Assembly: GCA_949287505.1 (NCBI GenBank)
Contig: CASEGX010000120.1
Location: 1-55,414 of the forward strand
DNA: 55,414 bases
Direction of reading: 5' to 3'
DNA from: an uncultured Spirochaetales bacterium
Lineage (GTDB): Bacteria; Spirochaetota; Spirochaetia; Sphaerochaetales; Sphaerochaetaceae
Positions within the stretch are counted from its first letter, which is position 1, and the number at the start of each line of letters is the position of its first letter. This document shows positions 43,351 to 50,473 of the stretch, one piece after another. Under the pieces are notes generated by a model, which saw only the letters and a program-made list of their open reading frames with translations, was not told the origin of the DNA and ran no database searches. Both the position numbers and the translations under genes were made by a program.

Positions 43351-44332
43351 TATCATGAGAATGCCGAAGCTTGAGATGCATATCCACATAGAAGGAACTT
43401 TCGACGTGGAAACAGTATGTGCTCTTGCAGAGGCACAGGGCATCACGCTTCCGAGACCTAAGAGCTCGATATTCACGTTCAGTGGCCTTACTGATTTTCT
43501 AAGCCTCCTCGACTGGATCTGCAGCCTCGTTAGAGACCGCGATACAGCCCGGCAGATTGCATACCGCTTTGCAGAATACGCAAAGGAACAGGGAATCATA
43601 TACACAGAGGTGATAGTCAATCCAAGTCACTGGAAGAATATCGGGACAGAGGATCTCATCCAGGGTATTCTGGATGGATTTGATGAGGCATATGGTAAAG
43701 GACTTCCGGACTGCAGGTTGCTTGTATCGCTCAGGCGTGAACAGGATCTCACCTCTTCCAGCAATACTGTTGATTGGGTCCTCTCCCACAGGCATCCCAG
43801 GCTTATAGGGCTGTCTGTAGATGGGAATGAGGAGCTTTCAGCAGACTCAAACAAGAGGTTCGCGCCTCTTTTCAGGAAATGCAAGGAGGCAGGGCTTGGA
43901 ATAACCGTGCATGCTGGTGAATCATCCGGACCGGAAGGTGTCATTGAGGCCTTGGATATGCTTGGTGCAGACAGGATCGATCACGGAGTCAGGGCAATAG
44001 AAAGCCCAGAACTTATCGAAAGGCTCCGGGATGAAAGGATTCCGCTCGATGTCTGCTTCACATCAAACGTAATCGGAGGACTATATACAGCAGAAAACCA
44101 TCCTCTTGGAACCATGTACGGCATGGGCCTCCTTGTGAATGCAGGAACAGACGATCCAGAACTCATGCAGATTCCGCTTTGCACAGAGCTCGAACGTATT
44201 GCAGCCCAATACGGATGGGGCATCAGGGATCTTCTTGCCCTGCAGTACAATGCTCTCGAGGCGGCATTCTGCAGCGATAAGGACAAGGATCTCATCCGCA
44301 GCAAGCTGGATGCGTTCAAGGCTTCCCTGTAA
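43343..44332 (+). CDS. Adenosine/adenine deaminase-family protein (2)
   Basis: This 329-aa homologue of the preceding enzyme is clearly divergent from it. Zinc/catalytic residues are H13, H15 ('EMHIHIEGT'), H190 and E193 ('TVHAGESSG'), H214 ('RIDHGVRA') and D270 ('NAGTDDPE'). 'CFTSNVIGG' (238-246) resembles the adenine-deaminase-type CxxSN block more than the first enzyme does. Its ATG lies in the previous gene's final codons (ATGAATGA). A pair of deaminases suggests two substrates, for example a base and a nucleoside. Which is which cannot be read from sequence. Confidence 0.87.
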   Translation: MNDIMRMPKLEMHIHIEGTFDVETVCALAEAQGITLPRPKSSIFTFSGLTDFLSLLDWICSLVRDRDTARQIAYRFAEYAKEQGIIYTEVIVNPSHWKNIGTEDLIQGILDGFDEAYGKGLPDCRLLVSLRREQDLTSSSNTVDWVLSHRHPRLIGLSVDGNEELSADSNKRFAPLFRKCKEAGLGITVHAGESSGPEGVIEALDMLGADRIDHGVRAIESPELIERLRDERIPLDVCFTSNVIGGLYTAENHPLGTMYGMGLLVNAGTDDPELMQIPLCTELERIAAQYGWGIRDLLALQYNALEAAFCSDKDKDLIRSKLDAFKASL

Positions 44333-44345
44333 AAGACAGATACGA

Positions 44346-44377
44346 GGCGCTGTCAAACAAACAGCAAAGACAGCGCC
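44346..44377 (+). terminator. Strong stem-loop after the deaminase operon
   Basis: GGCGCTGTC and GACAGCGCC form a perfect 9-bp GC-rich stem with a 14-nt loop, 14 bases after the deaminase stop. No T-run follows, so a non-canonical terminator or 3'-end stabiliser is likely. The remaining bases to 44543 hold nothing recognisable. Confidence 0.55.
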
Positions 44378-44543
44378 ATTCCGTGGATTCTCAAACAAGA
44401 TATTTTCCAGCTCATGCTGCCCATCATCACTCAACCCTTTTATTAGATCAAGATTAAACTTTTACAAACAAATCTCAATTACTGGAGTAATGCTTATTAA
44501 GCTTCTGAAATAAGTATCTTTATCTGCAGTACAAATATCGACT

Positions 44544-45926
44544 TTACAAAGCGTAAATATCTTCAATTGAATACAATCTGATACTGTCATCAATTTCTGT
44601 TAGTTTCTTGATGTCATCATCAAAACCAGACTTCGAGAAGAACCAATAAAGAAAATTGCCAGCGCCTCCCATCTCTCTTGAATATGATCGCATCAAATCG
44701 AGTTCCTGCGCATCTATCTTGCGTTCTCTGAACTTAACGCTTCCGATAATCGCATCATTGCCGATAGCTGACTTAGCAACAACATCAATCTCAATTTCCT
44801 TATGCAGAGTCTTGCTTCCACCCCACCATGTTCCAACCAAACCGAGAGGAAAAGGAAGGTCAGCATACAGCTCAATATACTGCCTGGCAATCTCTTCAAA
44901 GACCTTGCCCATGTAATCATTCAGAAAAGGTGCGACTACCTTGTCGTAGGATTGCGGCATACGCCCGGAAACGATTGTGGAGATATTCCTGATAACAAAG
45001 AATGAATGAAACCTGAAGAATAGATCGCAAATCTTCCATACACCTTTCTTCTCGCTCTCACCAAGAGGTACAAGCTTATCAACAACCCCTACCTCCTTTA
45101 GCTTGTTGAGATATGCCGGCAATGTTCCTACCTGGATTCCTGCACGAGAAGCGATATCCGCAAGCTTTGTGCAACCACCTACGATAGCATTCAGAATTGA
45201 GCTGTATGTGGACACCTCGCTGAACTCTTCCTTAAGATAGTTTTCCCTTTCATTGAAAAGCACTGAATTACTATCAAAGATATTATACAGGAGGTTCTCT
45301 TTCAGGTTTAAACTATCATCAAAGAGCTCAAGATAACGAGGAATGCCTCCGGTTATCCCATAGACAATGGCTTTATCCGAACAACTATATGCAGGAACAA
45401 AGAGGCCGGAATCAAGATAATCGAAAGGCTTGACATGAAACTGAGCGGTTATGCGGCCATGCAATGGACTCTCCTTGCCAAGCACCTCATCTTCCATGAA
45501 TGAAACAGATGAACCGGATAGAATCAGGAAAAGCTTTGACCCCTTTGCTTCATGATCCAGGATATTCTGGATAATCGAGGAGATTGCGTTGTCATCCTTC
45601 TTGGCAAGGTAAGGATATTCATCCATAACGAATATAAGTCTGTCATTCATCGAGAATCTGACTATTGCCCGGAATGCTTCAATGAAAGAGGGGAAAGTCA
45701 CACTATAACCCAAGAAAGCACTGATCTGAGTAGAGAGTTCTGCAAGATTATCTGCAATGGATGATTTCTGGCACGCAAAGAAGATACATCTTCGTCCTTT
45801 TGTAAAATGATTGATCAGCGTTGTTTTCCCGACTCTTCTTCTGCCATAGACCGTTGCGAACTCCAGCTTATCACTGGAATACATCATTTCAAGTCGATTA
45901 AGCTCTGCTTCTCTTCCTATGAACAT
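44544..45926 (-). CDS. AAA-type ATP-binding protein with DUF234-like C-terminal domain
   Basis: This 460-aa protein begins MFIGREAELNRLE, as archaeal-type ATPases do. Walker A is GRRRVGKTT (28-36) and Walker B LIFVMDE (97-103). A winged-helix segment (about 240-285, 'TKLADIASRAGIQVGTLPAYLNKL') and a C-terminal restriction-like DUF234 domain follow (E344/E345, D381 in 'EIEIDVVA', K398). The usual ExK glutamate is replaced by S396 ('GSVKFR'), so nuclease activity is doubtful. Family function is unclear; defence or mobile-element links have been suggested. AGGAGA lies 6 bases before ATG. The gene is monocistronic. Confidence 0.82.
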   Translation of the reverse strand: MFIGREAELNRLEMMYSSDKLEFATVYGRRRVGKTTLINHFTKGRRCIFFACQKSSIADNLAELSTQISAFLGYSVTFPSFIEAFRAIVRFSMNDRLIFVMDEYPYLAKKDDNAISSIIQNILDHEAKGSKLFLILSGSSVSFMEDEVLGKESPLHGRITAQFHVKPFDYLDSGLFVPAYSCSDKAIVYGITGGIPRYLELFDDSLNLKENLLYNIFDSNSVLFNERENYLKEEFSEVSTYSSILNAIVGGCTKLADIASRAGIQVGTLPAYLNKLKEVGVVDKLVPLGESEKKGVWKICDLFFRFHSFFVIRNISTIVSGRMPQSYDKVVAPFLNDYMGKVFEEIARQYIELYADLPFPLGLVGTWWGGSKTLHKEIEIDVVAKSAIGNDAIIGSVKFRERKIDAQELDLMRSYSREMGGAGNFLYWFFSKSGFDDDIKKLTEIDDSIRLYSIEDIYAL

Positions 45927-45961
45927 GAAAAATCTCCTGTAGATAATTATAATCGCAGAAC

Positions 45962-45991
45962 ATTTAATATTTCAATATTTAATATTTCGAT
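45962..45991. repeat. Two tandem 15-bp AT-rich repeats
   Basis: Two adjacent 15-bp units (ATTTAATATTTC followed by AAT or GAT) lie 35-65 bases upstream of the AAA ATPase gene, followed by a partial third unit. They could be a binding site in its promoter or simple sequence drift. Confidence 0.5.
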
Positions 45992-46241
45992 ATTATAGTT
46001 ACCATTTTCAGCACTACATTCCCTGCTTTATAAAAACACCATCATTAAATGCAAAACATATGCTTCTGTAAAAGATTCGGAATTATCCATAAGACTCAGT
46101 TCCGATCTCATTAGTGAAATACTCCTCGCTCCTTCCTAAATTCCTTATCGGAAAACAAGGCCCAATATATGAATTTATAGTATCTATAAAAATCTTTGAA
46201 CTCAAAATGTATAAGTACTTTTGTCGTAACCTGTAAAAATA

Positions 46242-46290
46242 TGCAACTAATTTTTATTCATCGTATCATTCATGAATATCATTAGTTGCA
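46242..46290 (-). terminator. Long AT-rich hairpin downstream of the GMP synthase gene
   Basis: A perfect 10-bp outer stem TGCAACTAAT/ATTAGTTGCA encloses a second 7-bp stem TATTCAT/ATGAATA. On the minus strand it is followed by ATATTTTT, so it likely terminates the GMP synthase transcript. The remaining gap, 45927-46338, contains no recognisable gene. Confidence 0.55.
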
Positions 46291-46338
46291 CGAATTTGGG
46301 TCAAATCTGATTTTAGTTCTTTATATTACAAGTAATTG

Positions 46339-47325
46339 TCATTCCCACTCAATCGTCCCTACTGGTTTTGGTGTCATATCATAACAGACACGGTTAACAC
46401 CTTTCACTTCTTTCAGAATCCTGTCTGTAATATGACTTAGAAGAGCAAATGGAATATCCTCAACAGTTGCAGTCATTGCGTCTTTTGTATTCACAGCTCT
46501 TATTATCACAGGGTATTCAAAGGATCTCTTACCATCACGAACACCAACAGATCTGAAATCCGGAACAATAGTGAAATACTGCCATACTTTACCTTCAAGA
46601 CCATTGATTGCAAACTCTTCTCTCAGGATTGCATCTGATTCTCTCACGCACTCCAGCCTGTCTCTGGTTATAGCCCCAAGACATCTTACCCCAAGACCAG
46701 GGCCAGGGAATGGCTGTCTGTAAACCATGCTATCAGGAAGACCAAGAGCCTTTCCTACAACACGTACTTCATCCTTATAAAGGAACTTCAAAGGCTCGAC
46801 AAGCTCGAATTTAAGATCCTCTGGAAGGCCGCCTACATTGTGATGAGCTTTAACACCATCGCTTTCAAGAATATCAGGATAAATCGTTCCCTGAGCAAGG
46901 AAACCAATACCATCAAGCTTTCTTGCTTCTTCCTCGAAAACACGGATGAATTCAGCCCCGATAATTTTCCTTTTCTGCTCTGGGTCTGTAACACCTGCAA
47001 GCTTATCAAGGAAACGGTCAACTGCATCAACATAGATGAGATTTGCATCCATCTCATGTCTGAAAACCTGTACAACCTGTTCAGGTTCTCCTTTTCTGAG
47101 AAGACCATGATTTACATGGACGCATACAAGATTCTTTCCGATTGCCTTAATAAGCAGTGCTGCCACAACTGAAGAATCAACACCTCCGGAAAGAGCAAGA
47201 AGAACCTTCCCATCCCCCACCTGCTTTCTTACCGACTCAACAGCCTCTTCGATGAATGCCGCAGCAGCATTCTCGGAAGCGATTCTCTCAAGATCAGCAG
47301 GACGAACATTACCTTTGAAATCCAT
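46339..47325 (-). CDS. guaA: GMP synthase, ATP-pyrophosphatase subunit only (no glutaminase domain)
   Basis: This 328-aa protein converts XMP to GMP by AMP-forming amination. The PPi-loop LSGGVDSS is at residues 45-52, 'PFPGPGLGVRCLG' near 203-215 and the C-terminal 'MTPKPVGTIEWE' closes the dimerisation domain, so the synthetase half is complete. The usual N-terminal class I glutamine amidotransferase of about 190 residues is absent; the ATG and upstream region leave no room for it. Either a separate glutaminase subunit is encoded elsewhere, as in archaea, or free ammonia is used. A 16-bp palindrome lies about 30 bp upstream. It is monocistronic. Confidence 0.92.
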   Translation of the reverse strand: MDFKGNVRPADLERIASENAAAAFIEEAVESVRKQVGDGKVLLALSGGVDSSVVAALLIKAIGKNLVCVHVNHGLLRKGEPEQVVQVFRHEMDANLIYVDAVDRFLDKLAGVTDPEQKRKIIGAEFIRVFEEEARKLDGIGFLAQGTIYPDILESDGVKAHHNVGGLPEDLKFELVEPLKFLYKDEVRVVGKALGLPDSMVYRQPFPGPGLGVRCLGAITRDRLECVRESDAILREEFAINGLEGKVWQYFTIVPDFRSVGVRDGKRSFEYPVIIRAVNTKDAMTATVEDIPFALLSHITDRILKEVKGVNRVCYDMTPKPVGTIEWE

Positions 47326-47353
47326 AATTTCTCCTCGTGAACAAACGTGTCAG

Positions 47354-47369
47354 ATACATTGTAATGTAT
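47354..47369. promoter_or_regulatory. 16-bp palindrome upstream of the GMP synthase gene
   Basis: ATACATT-GT-AATGTAT is a near-perfect palindrome centred about 36 bp before the start codon. It could be an operator overlapping the promoter (TACAAT resembles a -10). No regulator is adjacent. Confidence 0.4.
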
Positions 47370-47429
47370 TTATGAGGATGAAAGGTAGACAACTTCATGA
47401 AATCAATCATTTTTTCATATGATAGCTTA

Positions 47430-47471
47430 TTTAATAAATAAAATGCACCGTGATGAACTCAAAGTGCATTT
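47430..47471 (-). terminator. Terminator of the TetR-flavodoxin-DUF362 operon
   Basis: On the minus strand AAATGCAC, a 15-nt loop and GTGCATTT are followed by TTATTTATT. It lies about 50 bases after the DUF362 stop codon. The stem is AT-rich, so termination efficiency is uncertain. Confidence 0.55.
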
Positions 47472-47521
47472 ACAGGCTTTAATTATGAAAACTAAGTAAG
47501 GAGACTGCAGCCTCACTTAAT

Positions 47522-48412
47522 TCAGAATTCTATAAGGTCGTATTCCCGTGTTCCGATGCCAAGATCTTCAGCAGCTTCAATTGTGTGAATACCATTGCGG
47601 CTTGTCACACGCTCCATGAAGTGCTCCTTTCCAGGATCATCAGAATTCATGACAAGGTCGATACATGCCTGATCGATAGCCACCGGATCAAGGGAGGCAA
47701 GTATTCCTATATCCTTCATGCACGGATCCTCTGCAACGACACAGCAATCACAATCGACAGAAAGGTTCTTCATCACGTTGACAAAAGCAAGTCTTCCTTT
47801 GAAATGGTTGACGACGCTGGATGCAGCATCTGCCATAGCTTCAGGAAAAACAATCTTGCTCGCGTGTTTCTGCCATGTCTCAAACCTGTCATCGGTCACA
47901 CCAGCAGAATGGATCAATGCCTTACCTGCACGGCTCGCGCATCCGATCGAAAGCTGTTTCAATGCTCCGCCATAACCTCCCATCGGATGTCCTTTGAAAT
48001 GTGCCAGAACAAGCATCGAATCATAGTTCGCGATATTCTTTCCAAGATGATTCTCCTTGAGAACCTTCCCATTGGGAATCTCCCAGATCAAATCAGGGCC
48101 TTCCGCATCCAGAAGATCAACATCAAAGTATTTTGTCCATCCATGTTCTTCCAGAAGTTTCCAATGAGAATCCGTGTTATCACGGACACCACCTGCGGCA
48201 TCACCATATGCAGTATTGCATTCAACGATGGTTCCTCCGATTTCATCAACCATCGGCTTCCAGAATTCCGGGCGGAGATAGTTCTGATTACCTTTCTCTC
48301 CCGAATGGATTTTAACCGCGACCTTACCAGGAAGCGTAACACCAAGCTTATGGTACGCCTCAACGACGCTCTCAGGACTGATGTCCCTTGTGAAATACAC
48401 TTTTGATTTCAT
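47522..48412 (-). CDS. DUF362-domain protein
   Basis: This 296-aa protein has recognisable DUF362 blocks: 'VAVKIHSGEKGNQNYLRPEF' region (31-51), 'GTIVECNTAYGD' (60-71) and 'HFKGHPMGGYGGALKQLSIGCAS' region (138-160). Unlike longer family members, no C-terminal 4Fe-4S ferredoxin cluster is seen; cysteines are few ('DCDCCVV' near 221-227). The molecular function is unknown, but family members occur with redox enzymes. Its start overlaps the preceding FMN-reductase gene by 4 bp. It is the last gene of a TetR-controlled five-gene unit. Confidence 0.85.
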   Translation of the reverse strand: MKSKVYFTRDISPESVVEAYHKLGVTLPGKVAVKIHSGEKGNQNYLRPEFWKPMVDEIGGTIVECNTAYGDAAGGVRDNTDSHWKLLEEHGWTKYFDVDLLDAEGPDLIWEIPNGKVLKENHLGKNIANYDSMLVLAHFKGHPMGGYGGALKQLSIGCASRAGKALIHSAGVTDDRFETWQKHASKIVFPEAMADAASSVVNHFKGRLAFVNVMKNLSVDCDCCVVAEDPCMKDIGILASLDPVAIDQACIDLVMNSDDPGKEHFMERVTSRNGIHTIEAAEDLGIGTREYDLIEF

Positions 48413-48945
48413 TTAATATTCCTCCCCAGTTCATATGCTTTTTCCATAAAGATGGAATGCTCTGTCGAAAAGACATTGCCACAACCTGTACCAAGAATCT
48501 CTCCGGCATTCTCGAAATGCATGTAGCGGCAAAGTGTATGGTAATGCTCTGCTATAGATTTCATCGTCCAGTCGTTATCATCCCAGGCTGAAACAATCAA
48601 CGCGGTCTTCATGTGCTTTTCTGACAGACGGTTTGTGAAACTGTACCATCTGTCTATCACAAGCTTGAGCTGCGATGAGAAGCCATAGTAGTAAAGCGGA
48701 GTGACAAGAACCATCATATCGCTTGAGAGTATGAGATCACGAAGGTTCATCATGTCATCCTTCTGTACGCATTCGCCATTCATACCGCATTTATCACAGC
48801 CAAGACATGGATGGATTGTACTGTGCCCTGCATCAAAAATCGTTACCTCATGTCCATTCTCCTCTGCACCTTTTATGAATGCAGATGCAAGAAGATTGGA
48901 GGAGCCACGCTTATGTGGACTGCTTTCTATAACAAGAATTCTCAT
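48409..48945 (-). CDS. Flavodoxin-like NAD(P)H-dependent FMN reductase
   Basis: This 178-aa flavoprotein has the FMN-phosphate loop 'ESSPHKRGSSNLLASAF' (7-23), the cysteine motif 'GCDKCGMNGECVQKDDM' (49-65) common in iron-sulfur flavoprotein/NADPH-FMN reductases, and 'VTPLYYYGFSSQLKLVIDRW' (about 80-99). It probably reduces quinones or other electrophiles using FMN. The four-cysteine motif is shorter than in clostridial Isf proteins, so an Fe-S cluster is possible but not shown. Its gene is one base after the monooxygenase-like gene. Confidence 0.87.
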   Translation of the reverse strand: MRILVIESSPHKRGSSNLLASAFIKGAEENGHEVTIFDAGHSTIHPCLGCDKCGMNGECVQKDDMMNLRDLILSSDMMVLVTPLYYYGFSSQLKLVIDRWYSFTNRLSEKHMKTALIVSAWDDNDWTMKSIAEHYHTLCRYMHFENAGEILGTGCGNVFSTEHSIFMEKAYELGRNIK

Positions 48946-48946
48946 A

Positions 48947-49270
48947 TCACCTCCTCAGGAACGCTGAATCGTTTTCACCGCCATTATCAGGAATAAACCG
49001 CTCAGCTTTCATATGAAGATCATATTTCTCGCGGAGCGCTGCAATCTCCCTCATCAGAGGAGAAGCATGATGTTCATCAAGTGCTTCCTGACTCTCCCAT
49101 GCATCAAGCAAGAGAACAGTTTCAGGATCGGAGGCCGAAAAGAAATAATCATAACGGATATTACCGCTTTCCTTTCTGACTCGCTCTGCAATTCCCCTGC
49201 TCTCCATTTCTTTGACAAACTCAACTGCGCTGCCCGAATGGCCTGTATAATATAAATTCATCACAATCAT
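48947..49270 (-). CDS. Antibiotic biosynthesis monooxygenase (quinol monooxygenase-like) protein
   Basis: This 107-aa protein matches the ABM ferredoxin-like fold of YgiN type. Seen: 'MNLYYTGHSGSAVEFVKEMESRG' N-terminal strand-helix, 'GNIRYDYFFSASDPETVLLLDAWES' central strands and 'ALDEHHASPLMREI' with the conserved histidines. Such small dimeric proteins oxidise quinols or detoxify reactive compounds. The 'N-x-YY' start replaces the more usual 'V-A-ixVKPG'. Its place between a flavodoxin and an FMN reductase supports a quinone-redox role. Confidence 0.82.
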   Translation of the reverse strand: MIVMNLYYTGHSGSAVEFVKEMESRGIAERVRKESGNIRYDYFFSASDPETVLLLDAWESQEALDEHHASPLMREIAALREKYDLHMKAERFIPDNGGENDSAFLRR

Positions 49271-49291
49271 TACTTATATTCCGAAAACGCC

Positions 49292-49744
49292 TTATTTATA
49301 CAGGTCTTTATCTATTGCACCTGAGACAATAGAACCTCCAACAATGTTAAGAAAAGGGTATGTCTTCTTCATATCATTCAGCGCATAGTCAATGCCGCTT
49401 CCTCCTGAAGTCGCAAATACATAAATCTTCTTGCCATTGAGATCTGCCTTATCAATGAATGTATTGATAACCCTTGGAGCCACACCCCACCAGATTGGGA
49501 AACCGATATAGACAAGATCGTAACCGAAGAGATCCGGAATATCTTCCACTATTGCAGGCCTTGATGATTTATCCATCATCTCAACTGAGCTCCTGCTTTT
49601 CTTGTTCCTCCAGTCAAGATCCTCTTCTGTATATGGAACTTCCGGCTTCACTTCATAGAGCATTGCGTCAGAAACAGACGCAAGCTCCTTGGCACGCTTT
49701 GCTGTAACTCCGCTTGCAGAGAAATACACTATTGCTTTTTTCAT
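49292..49744 (-). CDS. Flavodoxin
   Basis: This 150-aa protein starts 'KKAIVYFSASGVTAKRAKELA', with the FMN-phosphate-binding loop SASGVT at 9-14. 'DLVYIGFPIWWGVAPRVINTFID' near 75-97 supplies the isoalloxazine-facing aromatic residues, and 'VFATSGGSGI' follows near 109-118. It is a low-potential electron carrier or a flavodoxin-fold NAD(P)H-quinone reductase; the absence of a reductase domain favours a carrier. It starts 4 bases after the TetR gene. Confidence 0.9.
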   Translation of the reverse strand: MKKAIVYFSASGVTAKRAKELASVSDAMLYEVKPEVPYTEEDLDWRNKKSRSSVEMMDKSSRPAIVEDIPDLFGYDLVYIGFPIWWGVAPRVINTFIDKADLNGKKIYVFATSGGSGIDYALNDMKKTYPFLNIVGGSIVSGAIDKDLYK

Positions 49745-49748
49745 ATCT

Positions 49749-50384
49749 TCACTCCTTCATCTGATCTGATAACAGTTTGATTACCAGTTTCTTTGTCATG
49801 TCATATACAGTTATCTTCGGCTTATGGATACCTGCAGTCTTCATTGCACTCTTCTGCTTCTCCGTCGGATAGACATAGGGATAGATTCCATACATGAATG
49901 GGAAGAACTCATATATGAAATCATCACAGGCTTGTGGCTGAAGAGCGGGAAAGAAATGCAGAAGGCATTCAGACATGAGTTCTATTGATGTCTTGTATTC
50001 ACCTTTGAAATCAACAAGCCTTTCCTCTCTGCTGTTCTCCTCGATATCAAAAAGGTTCATGCACTGGATTTTCAAAAGGACTGTCCGCTTTTTCAGAGAA
50101 AGCGCAATCGCCTCCGCAAAGCTTTCCACACTCAAGGGCTCAGCAGTCTCCAGAATCTTCCTAAGATCCTTGTTCCAGTACCGGTATTCCTCCTTCAGAA
50201 CTGCAAGGAAAATCTCTTCCTTGGTCTGGAAATAATTATAGATAGAAGGTCTGGAAAGACTTGTCTCGACGCTTATATCCTTAAGTGTTATCTCAGAAAA
50301 GGATTTGATCCTGTAAAGCTTCCTACACGCCTCGATTATCTCCTCAGGCCGTTTCTCAACGACATCTTTTGCGGCTTTAGGCAT
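49749..50384 (-). CDS. TetR-family transcriptional regulator
   Basis: This 211-aa regulator has an N-terminal HTH ('FSEITLKDISVETSLSRPSIYNYFQTKEEIFLAVL' region, residues about 33-67) and a helical ligand-binding C-terminal domain with a TetR_C-like 'FFPFMYGIYPYVYPT' segment near 160-174. It heads the redox operon and lies beside two palindromic 13-bp repeats 16-60 bp upstream, so it is probably autoregulated. Likely ligands are quinones or other electrophiles, inferred from its operon. Confidence 0.9.
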   Translation of the reverse strand: MPKAAKDVVEKRPEEIIEACRKLYRIKSFSEITLKDISVETSLSRPSIYNYFQTKEEIFLAVLKEEYRYWNKDLRKILETAEPLSVESFAEAIALSLKKRTVLLKIQCMNLFDIEENSREERLVDFKGEYKTSIELMSECLLHFFPALQPQACDDFIYEFFPFMYGIYPYVYPTEKQKSAMKTAGIHKPKITVYDMTKKLVIKLLSDQMKE

Positions 50385-50399
50385 AAATGCAGCTCCTTA

Positions 50400-50444
50400 T
50401 TGACGCTCTGTCAGTAAAATACACCCATTCTGACACAGCGTCAA
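50400..50444. promoter_or_regulatory. Paired TetR operator sites
   Basis: TGACGCTCTGTCA (50401-50413) and TGACACAGCGTCA (50431-50443) are each TGAC...GTCA dyads. They are also inverted copies of one another (one mismatch), spaced exactly 30 bp apart. The 45-bp region lies upstream of the TetR start and between it and the convergent end of the dehydrogenase gene. This is strong by-eye evidence for cooperative binding of the adjacent regulator. Confidence 0.75.
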
Positions 50445-50473
50445 TATTCCAAATCAGAGAAGAGAAAAATATG

